A stretch of DNA of 24,723 nt. Origin: Acidobacteriaceae bacterium. GTDB lineage: Bacteria > Acidobacteriota > Terriglobia > Terriglobales > Acidobacteriaceae. A model generated the notes under the pieces. That model was not told where the DNA came from and made no database searches. It saw nothing but the letters and a program-made list of their open reading frames with translations. A program made the position numbers and the translations under genes. This document shows, piece after piece, positions 1-7,470 of this stretch (positions are counted from its first letter, which is position 1; each line of letters begins with the position of its first letter). The stretch spans positions 717-25,439 of the forward strand of contig PKXI01000322.1 in NCBI GenBank assembly GCA_003133425.1, written 5' to 3'.

Positions 1-215
1 TTCAAGCAATCCAAATCCGCGATTTGGCTGCTCGAAAGGTTCCGGATTTGAGCAAAGGGTTGTTTGGAACTACCCGGAATGGGTGTAAATAGGGGCTTTT
101 GCGCACAAAAAAGGCGCTTATTCTGCGCTAGAAGCCCCCTTTACAGGGACGAAACACCCTATAAGGTGTCATAGCCCAGTTGTAATTTCCGCTTTTTCCT
201 GACTGTGGGCGGTTG
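1..215. repeat. Dispersed palindromic element, copy 1 (left-truncated)
   Basis: The right arm tgctcgaaaggtt (29-41) pairs with ttcaagca at 1-8, which is cut by the window edge. The loop holds a second perfect stem, ccaaatc/gatttgg (11-27). Beyond the hairpin, the words gaaaggttc, gggttgt, tacc and finally ttcctgactgt occur in the same order as in the copy at 19040-19210. The two copies share order and hairpin but not every base, so they look like diverged members of one intergenic family. Function is unknown. Confidence 0.6.
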
Positions 216-222
216 AGGTTTG

Positions 223-268
223 TGCTATCCCACTCTTTCCGCAAAATGCGCGGAAAGGATGGGGCACC
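223..268. repeat. REP-like hairpin repeat (tatccca...ggatggggca family), copy A
   Basis: This starts with the shared left end ctatcccac and ends with the shared right end ggatggggcacc. The inner stem is ctttccgc/gcggaaag, a perfect 8 bp. Related copies lie at 6408-6452, 17844-17931 and 22861-22902. The outer ends are conserved while the inner stem differs between copies yet stays complementary. Confidence 0.75.
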
Positions 269-467
269 CGGCCCTCGGCGCTGACAGCGGGCAGTGGACC
301 GTGAGCTTTTGCGGAGCGCGGCGGGGATCCTGTAAAGAAAAGCAGCAAGTCAGCCTCCGCTGCGCGGAGATGGCGGATCAGCAAGTCAGCCCGTACTTGT
401 GGAGTTGGCATTTCAGTCCTGCTCAGGCGGGGATCTTGAGTCAGCAGTTGGGATATGCGCACGCCGC

Positions 468-1148
468 TCAGGCGACGGCGGAGGGGGCGGACTGTTCTTC
501 GGCGTCGATTTTGCTGCCTACTTCGGCGGCGGCTTTTGCGAGGACGCGGTGGTGGATGGTGAATAATGCCAGTTCGAGGCGGTCGCTGACGCCGGTCTTG
601 TCGTAGATGGAGCGCAGGTAGTTTTTGATGACCTGTTCAGTGGTTTTGAGGCGGAGGGCAATTTCGCGGTTCTTGCAGCCCTGAGCGATGAGGGCCACGA
701 TGCGCATCTCCTTGGGTGTGAGGCGGTCGCGGACGCGCGTGCCGACCATATCCTCTTCGGGCGATTCAGGCAGCATGAGCTGAGGGGGCACCCAGGTATC
801 GCCGGCAGCGACGTGGTGGACGCATTCAACCAGGGCGGGACCGGTGACGTTGCGGAAGACCACGCCGCGAAATCCCTGCTGCAAATAAGCACCGGCAACC
901 TCGCTGTTCTCCGCGATTACGATGCCTCGGCTTCCCACGGTATCAAGGAGCATGCGCAGCCGGGTGAGCTCGGGGTGGAGGGAAGCGGCAAACAGGACGA
1001 TGGAGCCGGGGAATGTGGTGATGGCATGGTACATGCGGTCGAGATCGGTGCATTGAGCGATGATCCGCAGACCCTCGTCCATGGCCAGCACTTTGGCGGT
1101 TCCTGCACGAAAGATCGCTTGCGAATCGGCCAGTATAAGTTTATTCAT
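468..1148 (-). CDS. LuxR/NarL-type response regulator with degenerate receiver domain
   Basis: A 226-residue predicted cytoplasmic DNA-binding regulator. The C-terminal LuxR helix-turn-helix is clear at about residues 140-200 (LTPKEMRIVALIAQGCKNRE, then TTEQVIKNYLRSIYDKTGV). The N-terminal 125 residues have the length and rhythm of a CheY-like receiver. However, the phosphoacceptor position in IVLFAAS (about residue 54) is Ala rather than Asp, and the late Lys is Arg99 in VVFRN. Only one acidic residue (Asp8) of the usual Asp/Glu pair is obvious. It therefore probably does not work by ordinary phosphotransfer. The start is supported by aggtgagg about 7 bases upstream. It is divergent from the receiver-flavoprotein gene across a 364-bp gap. 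Its target genes and any partner kinase are unknown. Confidence 0.9.
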   Translation of the reverse strand: MNKLILADSQAIFRAGTAKVLAMDEGLRIIAQCTDLDRMYHAITTFPGSIVLFAASLHPELTRLRMLLDTVGSRGIVIAENSEVAGAYLQQGFRGVVFRNVTGPALVECVHHVAAGDTWVPPQLMLPESPEEDMVGTRVRDRLTPKEMRIVALIAQGCKNREIALRLKTTEQVIKNYLRSIYDKTGVSDRLELALFTIHHRVLAKAAAEVGSKIDAEEQSAPSAVA

Positions 1149-1512
1149 AACGTGCGCCTCACCTGCTGGACTTTACTGCTCAACGTTTTGCAGCCGGCAC
1201 GACTTTGATCTCCGGCAAGAGTTGAGACTTCTGTCTGAAATCGGACTTTATTTTCTTCCGTTGTAACCCTATCGGCAGAATGGCTAGAAATCCTGCAAAT
1301 GCCCAGATCTGCGACACTGCGAATCGTAAGAGTTCCTAAGGTAATCTGATGGACTGGGACCTAATTAGTCAAGTGGGATTTAGCAGGACAGAGGCTACAA
1401 CTTTTGGGGAGTGAAGGCCCATAAAGATCACGGCAGGAAGCGCGGAAGTTGCTGTTTTTTCAGGGGCAATCAGGCCCTAAAAAGTGAAAACCGCGTTCTA
1501 CACTGAGGACAT
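1149..1512. other. Divergent intergenic region between luxR-type gene and receiver-flavoprotein gene
   Basis: No gene is supported in these 364 bases. Both flanking genes start outward from it, so it must hold promoters for both. I do not see a canonical sigma-70 pair that I would defend. A weak inverted repeat, aggggc-aatca-ggccct, lies near 1460-1480 and is followed by aaaaag, about 30 bases before the plus-strand start. It could be a minor hairpin in the leader. Confidence 0.5.
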
Positions 1513-3165
1513 ATGGCGAGGCCGATTCTGTTAGCGGTGGATGACGACGTAAGCGTTCTGGAAGCGGTGGTACAGGACCTGCGAAGGCAATATGGCGCCA
1601 CCTACCGGGTAATGCGAGCAGCGAGCGGGCAGGCTGCACTGGATACGCTGGCGCAGGTAAAGACGCGTCAGGAGCCGGTGGCACTCCTGGTGAGCGATCA
1701 GCGTATGCCGGGAATGGCCGGCGTGGAGTTTCTGGAGCGCGCGCAGGAGATTTATCCGGATGCGCGGCGGGTGCTGCTGACGGCCTACGCGGACACGGAG
1801 GTGGCCATCCGTGCGATCAATACGGCCCGGATTCACTACTACCTGACGAAGCCCTGGGATCCGCCGGAAGAGAAGCTTTACCCGGTATTGACCGACCTGC
1901 TGGAGGATTGGCAGGCTGGCTATCGGCCGCCCTTTGAGGGGCTGCGCGTGATTGGTCACCGGTGGTCGTTGAAGGACCACAAGGTGCGCAACTTTCTTTC
2001 GCGGAACCATGTGCCCTACCGCTGGCTGGACATTGCAGGCAACGAGGAGGCTTTCCAACTGCTGAAGGACGCGGGGCTGGATCCGGACGTGTTGCCCGTG
2101 GTGTTGTTTGCCGATGGGGCCGCGCTGGTGGACCCGGAGACGGAGGAGCTTGCGGCGCGGGTGGGGCTGAGGGTCCAAGCCGAGCAGGAGTTCTATGACA
2201 TGGTGGTGGTGGGCGCCGGGCCTGCGGGGCTGGCTGCGGCGGTTTATGGCGCCAGCGAGGGTTTGCGTACGGTAGTGATTGAGCCAGTAGCGCCGGGAGG
2301 CCAGGCGGGGTCTTCATCGAGGATCGAGAACTACCTTGGATTCCCTTCAGGAGTGACGGGAGCGGACCTGGGGCGGAGGGCACACACGCAGGCCACGCGC
2401 TTTGGCGCCGAGTTTGTAACGCAGCGGGCTACGGGCCTGCGCATCGAGGGGCAGTACCGCTTTGTGCAACTTGCCGACGGGCGCGAGGTTTCGAGCCACG
2501 TGGTGCTGCTGGCTCCCGGGGTGCAGTACCGCAAGCTTGGAATTCCTGATGCGGACCGGTTGACGGGGCGAGGCATCTACTACGGAGCGGCGCCGGTAGA
2601 GGCTGTTGCGTGCAAGGACGAAGAGGTGTTTGTAGTGGGGGGCGCGAACTCGGCCGGCCAGGCGGCGCTGCACTTTGCCAAGTTTGCCCGCAAGGTGACG
2701 ATGCTGGTGCGGGGAGAAGGACTTTCGGCAACCATGTCGAAATACTTAATCGATGAGATCGAGCGAACATCCAATATTGTGGTGGAGCCGGGCACGCAGG
2801 TGCTGGAGGCAATGGGCGAAGAGAGGCTGGAGACGCTGAAATTGAGCGGGCCGCAGGGGGAGTATCAAGCTCCTGCTTCGTCGGTGTTTGTGTTTATTGG
2901 AGCGGCGCCGGGGACGAAGTGGCTGCCGGCGTCGATCTTGCGGGACGACAAAGGGTTTTTGCTGGCAGGACCGGATCTGCGGATTGAAGGCAAGTTGCCG
3001 GAAAGCTGGCGTGAAGCGCGCGAGCCGTACTTGCTTGAGTCCAGTGTGCCGGGTGTGTTTGTGGCCGGCGATGTGCGGCACGGTTCGGTAAAGCGCGTGG
3101 CCTCGGCGGTGGGCGAAGGATCGATTGCGGTGCAGTTTGTTCACCAATACCTGGCGGGGTTCTAG
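1513..3165 (+). CDS. Fused response-regulator receiver / thioredoxin-like / thioredoxin-reductase-like flavoprotein
   Basis: 550 residues with three parts. Residues 1-133 are an intact CheY-like receiver (acidic Asp10-Asp12, phosphoacceptor Asp62 in LLVSDQRMPG, Thr90, Lys113 in TKPW). Residues about 142-220 are thioredoxin/glutaredoxin-like in length and pattern but have no cysteines. Residues about 226-550 are a thioredoxin-reductase-type flavoprotein with FAD motif GAGPAG (234-239), NADPH motif GGANSAGQAA (376-385) and second FAD motif PGVFVAGD (513-520). Where thioredoxin reductases carry CxxC, this protein reads YYGAAPVEAVAC, so the redox dithiol is absent. It is probably an NAD(P)H-linked flavin oxidoreductase whose activity or partner contact is set by phosphorylation. 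The ATG is preceded by gagga. The histidine kinase 300 bases downstream is the likely partner. Similar fusions are annotated in other genomes, but I know of no defined substrate. Confidence 0.93.
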   Translation: MARPILLAVDDDVSVLEAVVQDLRRQYGATYRVMRAASGQAALDTLAQVKTRQEPVALLVSDQRMPGMAGVEFLERAQEIYPDARRVLLTAYADTEVAIRAINTARIHYYLTKPWDPPEEKLYPVLTDLLEDWQAGYRPPFEGLRVIGHRWSLKDHKVRNFLSRNHVPYRWLDIAGNEEAFQLLKDAGLDPDVLPVVLFADGAALVDPETEELAARVGLRVQAEQEFYDMVVVGAGPAGLAAAVYGASEGLRTVVIEPVAPGGQAGSSSRIENYLGFPSGVTGADLGRRAHTQATRFGAEFVTQRATGLRIEGQYRFVQLADGREVSSHVVLLAPGVQYRKLGIPDADRLTGRGIYYGAAPVEAVACKDEEVFVVGGANSAGQAALHFAKFARKVTMLVRGEGLSATMSKYLIDEIERTSNIVVEPGTQVLEAMGEERLETLKLSGPQGEYQAPASSVFVFIGAAPGTKWLPASILRDDKGFLLAGPDLRIEGKLPESWREAREPYLLESSVPGVFVAGDVRHGSVKRVASAVGEGSIAVQFVHQYLAGF

Positions 3166-3329
3166 CAGGCTGCGGAAAAAGGCCTGAATTTGATTTTGGC
3201 GCGAAGTGGAGTTTCGCAGGGGCTAAAGCCCACGTTCATTTTGCGACATTTGCGGCACGACTAAAGTCGTGCCCTGTTACAAAGCCTTGAGGTTTTATGC
3301 CAAGACCGAGTTTTTCCGCAGCCTGCTAG
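3162..3329. repeat. 168-bp element with perfect 19-bp terminal inverted repeats
   Basis: The left end ctagcaggctgcggaaaaa (3162-3180) is the exact reverse complement of the right end at 3311-3329. Inside are two further hairpins, gggctaaagccc (3220-3231) and ggcacgact-aa-agtcgtgcc (3254-3273). The same internal pair recurs at 8802-8855. The stop codon TAG of the upstream flavoprotein gene (3163-3165) lies inside the left end. No open frame is present, so this is a non-autonomous or structural element rather than an insertion sequence. Confidence 0.85.
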
Positions 3330-3468
3330 GGCGTTTTGGGAGGGGCATTCGACGGCTGAAATGGAATTTTGCGGTCCCTCACCATTTGAGCGAATGAGGC
3401 ATAAAGGATGGGGCGCCCAGGTTAGAACGACTGTGAAGACGGTTCAGGTGGGGGAGAAGCAAGCAAGG

Positions 3469-4950
3469 ATGAGCGTGGAAGGAAAATTACTGGAGATCGA
3501 ATCGGTCCCGTTGGCGGAGATCATAGAAGCTCTGCGTCGGACGCGTCCTTTTGCCGAGACGAGCGCGGAGACTCTGCTTGGCGCGCTTGGCGGCGTTGTC
3601 GGCGTGGAACGCGTGACGGCCAGGGCGGGCGCGGTGCTGATGGAGCCGGGGAAGCCCTGGCACTTCTATTGGCTGGTGCTTGACGGCGAGACACGGGCCG
3701 AGCGCCCGGAACAAGATGGGTCGCTGACACTGGTGGGAATTGCGCGCACCGGCGAGGGATTTGGCGAAGCGCCGATGCTGACCGGCAAAGGCTACTCGCC
3801 CTTCCTAATTACGGCGACACAGGATTCGCTGCTGTTGCGATTCACGGAAGAGGATTTTTGGAAGCTGCTTGCCTGCTGTGCATCGGCGCGCAAAGTGGTG
3901 CTGGCCGATATGGCGGTGCGGTTGCAGGCTTACCAGGTAGAGGCGCTGCACCGCGAGAAGCTGGTGTCATTGGGGACACTGGCGGCAGGGTTGATGCACG
4001 AGCTGCACAATCCGGGTTCGGCGGCCAAGCGTGCTGCTTCGCAACTGCGCGAAAACCTGAAGCGGCTGCAGGAGCTGAGTCTGCGGTCGGCGGGGAAGCC
4101 GAAGACGCAACTTCAATTGGAGTGCATGCACAGTCTGTTGGACCACGCGGTTCGGAGCTGCTCCGCGCCCGCATTGAGCACAGTGGAACAGTCGGACGCG
4201 GAAGAGGCGATGTCAGAGTGGCTGCAGGCGGCCGGAGTAGAAAACGCATACACGATTGGGCCAGCGCTGGTGGCGATTGGCTTCGACCAACAGGAACTTG
4301 CCTGCGCGCGGGAGGCGTTTGCGGCGGGGAGTTTTTCAGACGCGCTGAACTGGCTGGAGGCGCTGGTTTCAAGCGTCACTCTGGTGTGTGCGATTGAGGA
4401 AAGCATCACGCGCATTTCAGACCTGGTGATGGCGGTGAAGAAGTTCGCCTACGACGAGCGGTCGCCGGACAGGGAAATGGACGTACACGACAATTTGCAA
4501 AGCACGCTGACGATTCTGGGCCACAAACTTCGGCTGAAACAGATTGGCGTGGACAAGCGGTTTGAGGCTGAACCTTCAATCATTCGCAGCAAAGGATCGG
4601 CGTTGAGCCTGGTGTGGACCAACCTGATTGATAATGCCGTGGACGCATCACCGGAGAAGGGGCAGATTGAGATTGCGACCTGGAATGAAGCAGGGGCGGG
4701 GATTGAACCGGGATGGCTGGCGGTGAGCATTACCGATCATGGCGCGGGGATTCCGGAGGATGTAAAGCCGCGGATCTTTGAGGCGTTTTTTACAACCAAA
4801 CCGCAAGGATCGGGGACCGGGCTGGGGCTGGAGATTGTTCACCGGATTGTGACACAGAAATTTGGCGGCACGATTGAGGTGGAGTCGCAGCCGGGGAGTA
4901 CGCGGTTCATTGTGAGGCTGCCGATGAAGGGTGCGCAGGCGGCGCGGTGA
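3469..4950 (+). CDS. Cyclic-nucleotide-binding-domain sensor histidine kinase
   Basis: 493 residues from the ATG at 3469; no membrane segment is seen, so it is probably cytosolic. Residues about 15-150 form a cNMP-binding (Crp-like) beta-roll. The dimerisation/phosphoacceptor helix carries HELHNPGSAA with His177. An unusual insert of about 110 residues follows. The ATPase core has N-box NLIDNAVDAS (385-394), G1 DHGAGIP (423-429), F-box IFEAFFTTK and G2 GSGTGLGLEI (447-456). The frame extends up to an ATG at 3361, but that stretch contains REP-like sequence (ataaaggatggggcgcc). ATG 3469 has ggggga upstream, so I prefer it. It most likely phosphorylates the receiver of the preceding flavoprotein, making a two-component system with a redox enzyme as output. 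The ligand of the sensor domain is unknown. Confidence 0.9.
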   Translation: MSVEGKLLEIESVPLAEIIEALRRTRPFAETSAETLLGALGGVVGVERVTARAGAVLMEPGKPWHFYWLVLDGETRAERPEQDGSLTLVGIARTGEGFGEAPMLTGKGYSPFLITATQDSLLLRFTEEDFWKLLACCASARKVVLADMAVRLQAYQVEALHREKLVSLGTLAAGLMHELHNPGSAAKRAASQLRENLKRLQELSLRSAGKPKTQLQLECMHSLLDHAVRSCSAPALSTVEQSDAEEAMSEWLQAAGVENAYTIGPALVAIGFDQQELACAREAFAAGSFSDALNWLEALVSSVTLVCAIEESITRISDLVMAVKKFAYDERSPDREMDVHDNLQSTLTILGHKLRLKQIGVDKRFEAEPSIIRSKGSALSLVWTNLIDNAVDASPEKGQIEIATWNEAGAGIEPGWLAVSITDHGAGIPEDVKPRIFEAFFTTKPQGSGTGLGLEIVHRIVTQKFGGTIEVESQPGSTRFIVRLPMKGAQAAR

Positions 4951-4980
4951 ATCGCTGAGCGCGTGATTTTGCCTTTACTC

Positions 4981-4993
4981 GTGGTAGGACCAC
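4981..4993. promoter_or_regulatory. Candidate GntR/FCD operator before the GH28 gene
   Basis: Perfect palindrome gtggt-agg-accac, of the TGGT-N3-ACCA form used by several FadR-type GntR regulators. It matches 10 of 13 positions of the palindrome between uxaC and the gntR-type gene (13007-13019). A -10-like tatgat lies at 5009-5014, which would put the site over the -35 region. The assignment to the local regulator is inference. Confidence 0.45.
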
Positions 4994-5052
4994 TGGGGTT
5001 TTCTGGCGTATGATGGGTGGGCACGTAAACTTTCCCTCCGCGAGGAATTCTA

Positions 5053-6345
5053 GTGAAACCACAGATTTTTCATATTAAGCAGAAGCTCTTTGTGCCGGTT
5101 CTGGCCTTGGCATTTTTGGGATTATCCGCGAGCGCTTTGCATGCGGCGGCGAACTGCGACGCACGCGCGCTTGGCGCCAAGGGTGATGGAACCACGAAGG
5201 ACACGGTTGCGCTGCAGGGTGCGATTGATGCATGCGCCAAGCAGGGGGGCGGCACGGTGCGGCTGACGGCGGGCACGTATTTGAGCGCGCCGATCGTGCT
5301 GAAAAGCAATGTTACGCTGCGGCTCGACAAGGGCGCAACGCTGCTTGGATCCCCCAAACACGAGGACTACCCTCCGATTACGATGTTTCATTTGCCGGAT
5401 TTGCAGCCGCTGGTGAGCGCGACGAATGCGTCGAACGTGGCGATTGAGGGCGAAGGCACGATTGACGGCAACGGCGAGAGCTGGTGGCAGCAGGCGCGGG
5501 CGATCAAGGATCATGGCGTGCTTGGCAACGGGCACCCGCGGCCGAAACTGATCATCTTCGATCACTGCAAGAATGTTCGCGTTGAGGGAGTGACGATCCA
5601 GAACTCGCCGATGTGGCAACTGGTTCCGTATTACACCGACAGCATGGTGATTCGCAACGTGAGGATCCTGGCGCCGCAACACTCGCCGAATACCGACGCG
5701 ATCGATCCGTTCTCGTCTTCGAATTTGATTATCGATCACGTGTACTCCGATGTGGGCGACGACAATGTCGCGATCAAATCGGGGCCGATCAATTCGCCGG
5801 GGCCGGACGATCCGAGCAAGAATATTACGATTACGGACTGCACGTTCAAGCATGGGCATGGGCTGTCGATCGGGAGCGAACTCTCCGGTGGTGCGCAGAA
5901 TATTCGTGCGGAGCGGATCAGCTTTGAGGGCACAGACAATGGGATTCGCGTGAAGTCCAATCGCGACCGCGGGCACGATGTGGGGAACCTGATCTTCCGC
6001 GACATCACGATGAAGGGCGTGAAGAATCCGATTATCATCAGCGAGTACTATCCCAAGGTGATGCCGCCGGCGGACGAAGCGGCACAAGTGGTTGGGCGGC
6101 TGACACCGCACTTCCACGACATTGTGCTGGAGAATGTGACGGCAACAGGGGCTGGCGTGGCTGCGGTGATCGCGGGGCTTCCGGAGTCACCGGTGAAGAA
6201 CGTGGTGCTGAATCATGTGAAGATCAGCGCGGAGACTGGAATGTCGGTTGGCTATGCCGAAGTGACGGGCAATGGCGTGGTGGTGACGGCGGAGAAGGGC
6301 GAGGCGATTACGAAGATGACGGGGGCGAACGTTACGCTGCGGTGA
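5053..6345 (+). CDS. Secreted GH28 polygalacturonase family glycosidase
   Basis: 430 residues starting at a GTG with gagga six bases upstream. Residues 1-32 form a Sec signal peptide (KLFVPVLALAFLGLSASALHAAA). The rest is a right-handed beta-helix of family GH28 with all its signature sites: NTDAID (213-218), GDDNVAIKSG (235-244, two catalytic Asp), GHGLSIGSE (268-276) and RVKSN (299-303). NTDAID in place of NTDG, and the overall length, suggest an exo-acting enzyme that releases galacturonate or a digalacturonide from pectin, but this is not proven. It would work in the periplasm or outside and supply the uronate pathway encoded by the convergent operon. A GGT-N3-ACC palindrome before the gene suggests control by the GntR-type regulator. 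Confidence 0.93.
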   Translation: MKPQIFHIKQKLFVPVLALAFLGLSASALHAAANCDARALGAKGDGTTKDTVALQGAIDACAKQGGGTVRLTAGTYLSAPIVLKSNVTLRLDKGATLLGSPKHEDYPPITMFHLPDLQPLVSATNASNVAIEGEGTIDGNGESWWQQARAIKDHGVLGNGHPRPKLIIFDHCKNVRVEGVTIQNSPMWQLVPYYTDSMVIRNVRILAPQHSPNTDAIDPFSSSNLIIDHVYSDVGDDNVAIKSGPINSPGPDDPSKNITITDCTFKHGHGLSIGSELSGGAQNIRAERISFEGTDNGIRVKSNRDRGHDVGNLIFRDITMKGVKNPIIISEYYPKVMPPADEAAQVVGRLTPHFHDIVLENVTATGAGVAAVIAGLPESPVKNVVLNHVKISAETGMSVGYAEVTGNGVVVTAEKGEAITKMTGANVTLR

Positions 6346-6407
6346 GAATGCTGCTATTTGCTTTCAGCTGTCAGCTTTCAGCTTGTTTGTGGCGGGGTTG
6401 GGGGCTT

Positions 6408-6452
6408 GCTATCCCACCCTTGAATCAAAGAACGATCCATGGATGGGGCACC
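6408..6452. repeat. REP-like hairpin repeat, copy B
   Basis: Shares the left end ctatcccaccc and right end ggatggggcacc with the copies at 223, 17844 and 22861. The inner stem gaatc/gatcc is imperfect here. It lies between two convergent genes. Just upstream (6360-6384) is a small run of repeated tttcagct words. Confidence 0.7.
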
Positions 6453-6482
6453 TGGGGTTTTTGCGACACTTGAATTGAAAGT

Positions 6483-6520
6483 GCAAAGAGGGGCTGCGCT
6501 GGCGCGCAGCCCCTCTTTGC
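6483..6520. terminator. Bidirectional rho-independent terminator
   Basis: A long GC-rich hairpin, with arm gcaaagaggggctgcg pairing with cgcagcccctctttgc around a six-base centre. A-rich and T-rich edges on each side fit termination in both directions. It sits between the convergent GH28 gene and the SDR gene that ends the uxaC operon. Confidence 0.85.
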
Positions 6521-6535
6521 ATTTACTGGCGGGAT

Positions 6536-7312
6536 TTATTGGTTGACGCCGCTGGCGAGGAAGCCGCCGTCGACTACGAGGGTTTGTCCGGTGACGAAGG
6601 AGGCGGCGTCAGAAGCTAGATAAATGGCGGCGCCGATAAGCTCTTCGGTTTTTCCGAAACGGCCCATGGGGGTGCGCATGAGGAGTTCCTGACCGCGGGG
6701 CGTCGAGTCGAGCAGGTTGGCGTTGAGGTCGGTGCGGAAGACGCCGGGTGCAATGGCGTTTACGGTGACACCCTTTTTGGACCACTCGACGGCGAGGGAG
6801 CGAGTGAGGGAGGCGACGCCGGCCTTGCTGGCGGCGTAGGCGGCTACTTCACTGAGGGCGACGAAGCTATTGAGCGATGCGATGTTGATGATGCGGCCGT
6901 AGCCGCGCTCGAGCATGTGCCTGCCGAAGATCTGGCAGGCGCGCAGGGTTCCGGTGAGGTTGGTGTCGAGGATGCTGGTCCATTCTTCTTCGGGGAAGTC
7001 GAGGGTCGGGGAGCGCTTGATTCTTCCGGCGCAGTTGATGAGGATGTCGACTTTGCCGAAGCGGTCGAGGGTGGCGGTCAGCAATGTTTCCAGCGATTCG
7101 CGATTGCAGACGTCCGAGGTCAGGCGCAGAGATTTGCGGCCGCGGGCTTCGATTTCGCCGGTGGTCTCTTCTACCTCATGCTGGCGGCGCGCGGTGGCAA
7201 TAACGTCGGCGCCGAAATCGGCAAGCCCGAGGCTGAGGGCGCGGCCGATTCCAGAGGTGCCTCCGGTAACGACCGCGGTTTTACCTTCAAGGCTGAGAAT
7301 ATGAGCTGTCAT
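6536..7312 (-). CDS. SDR-family dehydrogenase, KduD / gluconate 5-dehydrogenase-like
   Basis: 258 residues, a classical short-chain dehydrogenase. It shows cofactor motif TGGTSGIG (16-23), NCAG (93-96), catalytic Ser146 and Tyr159-x3-Lys163, and a C-terminal VTGQTLVVDGG. The sequence is closest in character to 2-dehydro-3-deoxy-D-gluconate 5-dehydrogenase (KduD) and gluconate 5-dehydrogenases. It is the last gene of the minus-strand uxaC operon, with ggagagg directly before the ATG. KduD would process the product of KduI, whose gene is 11 kb away. Alternatively, because the operon has no UxuB, it may reduce fructuronate to mannonate; the sequence alone cannot decide. The family is secure, the substrate is not. 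Confidence 0.88.
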   Translation of the reverse strand: MTAHILSLEGKTAVVTGGTSGIGRALSLGLADFGADVIATARRQHEVEETTGEIEARGRKSLRLTSDVCNRESLETLLTATLDRFGKVDILINCAGRIKRSPTLDFPEEEWTSILDTNLTGTLRACQIFGRHMLERGYGRIINIASLNSFVALSEVAAYAASKAGVASLTRSLAVEWSKKGVTVNAIAPGVFRTDLNANLLDSTPRGQELLMRTPMGRFGKTEELIGAAIYLASDAASFVTGQTLVVDGGFLASGVNQ

Positions 7313-7428
7313 GACCTCTCCATTAGAGCTTTTTCAAAGAAGGTGTAATGCCTTGCGGGAGTGTACAGCCTCGCATCCCGCCCTTGCCACAAAAACAAAG
7401 AAGTGGGACGCGACTCAGAGGGTTCCCC

Positions 7429-7446
7429 GGTGCCCCGAGGGGCACC
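7429..7446. terminator. Hairpin between uxaE and SDR gene
   Basis: Perfect 8-bp stem ggtgcccc/ggggcacc with a two-base loop, in the 158-base gap inside the minus-strand operon. There is no T-run, so it may be an mRNA-stabilising or processing hairpin rather than a terminator. Confidence 0.4.
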
Positions 7447-7470
7447 CGCTGGCGTGCGTGGACGCTGCGA

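Larger units (their letters stand above)
1..467. other. Intergenic region with repeats, no convincing gene
   Basis: I see no supported gene here. Open frames on both strands run through hairpin repeats, lack a family signature and have no good ribosome site. The stretch holds one copy of a long dispersed element (about 1-215), a palindromic repeat (223-268) and short direct repeats. A 13-bp word starting cagcaagtcag occurs at 343 and 379, and a 10-bp word ggcggggatc occurs at 320 and 426. The flanking gene on the right ends into this region, so it is the 3' side of the LuxR-type gene. What lies to the left is outside the window. Confidence 0.6.

Noticed and set aside
169..606. Overlapping open frames on both strands in the left intergenic region
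   Set aside because: They run through the REP-like hairpin and dispersed element and one overlaps the LuxR-type gene; no family signature.
1060..1266. Small plus-strand frame over the LuxR-type gene start
   Set aside because: Mostly antisense to a real gene and without coding character in the intergenic part.
3361..3468. N-terminal extension of the histidine kinase to ATG 3361
   Set aside because: The extension contains REP-like sequence and has no domain; ATG 3469 has a better ribosome site.
5122..6117. 331-codon open frame on the minus strand
   Set aside because: Lies inside the GH28 gene, is Arg/His-rich and has no ribosome site or motif.
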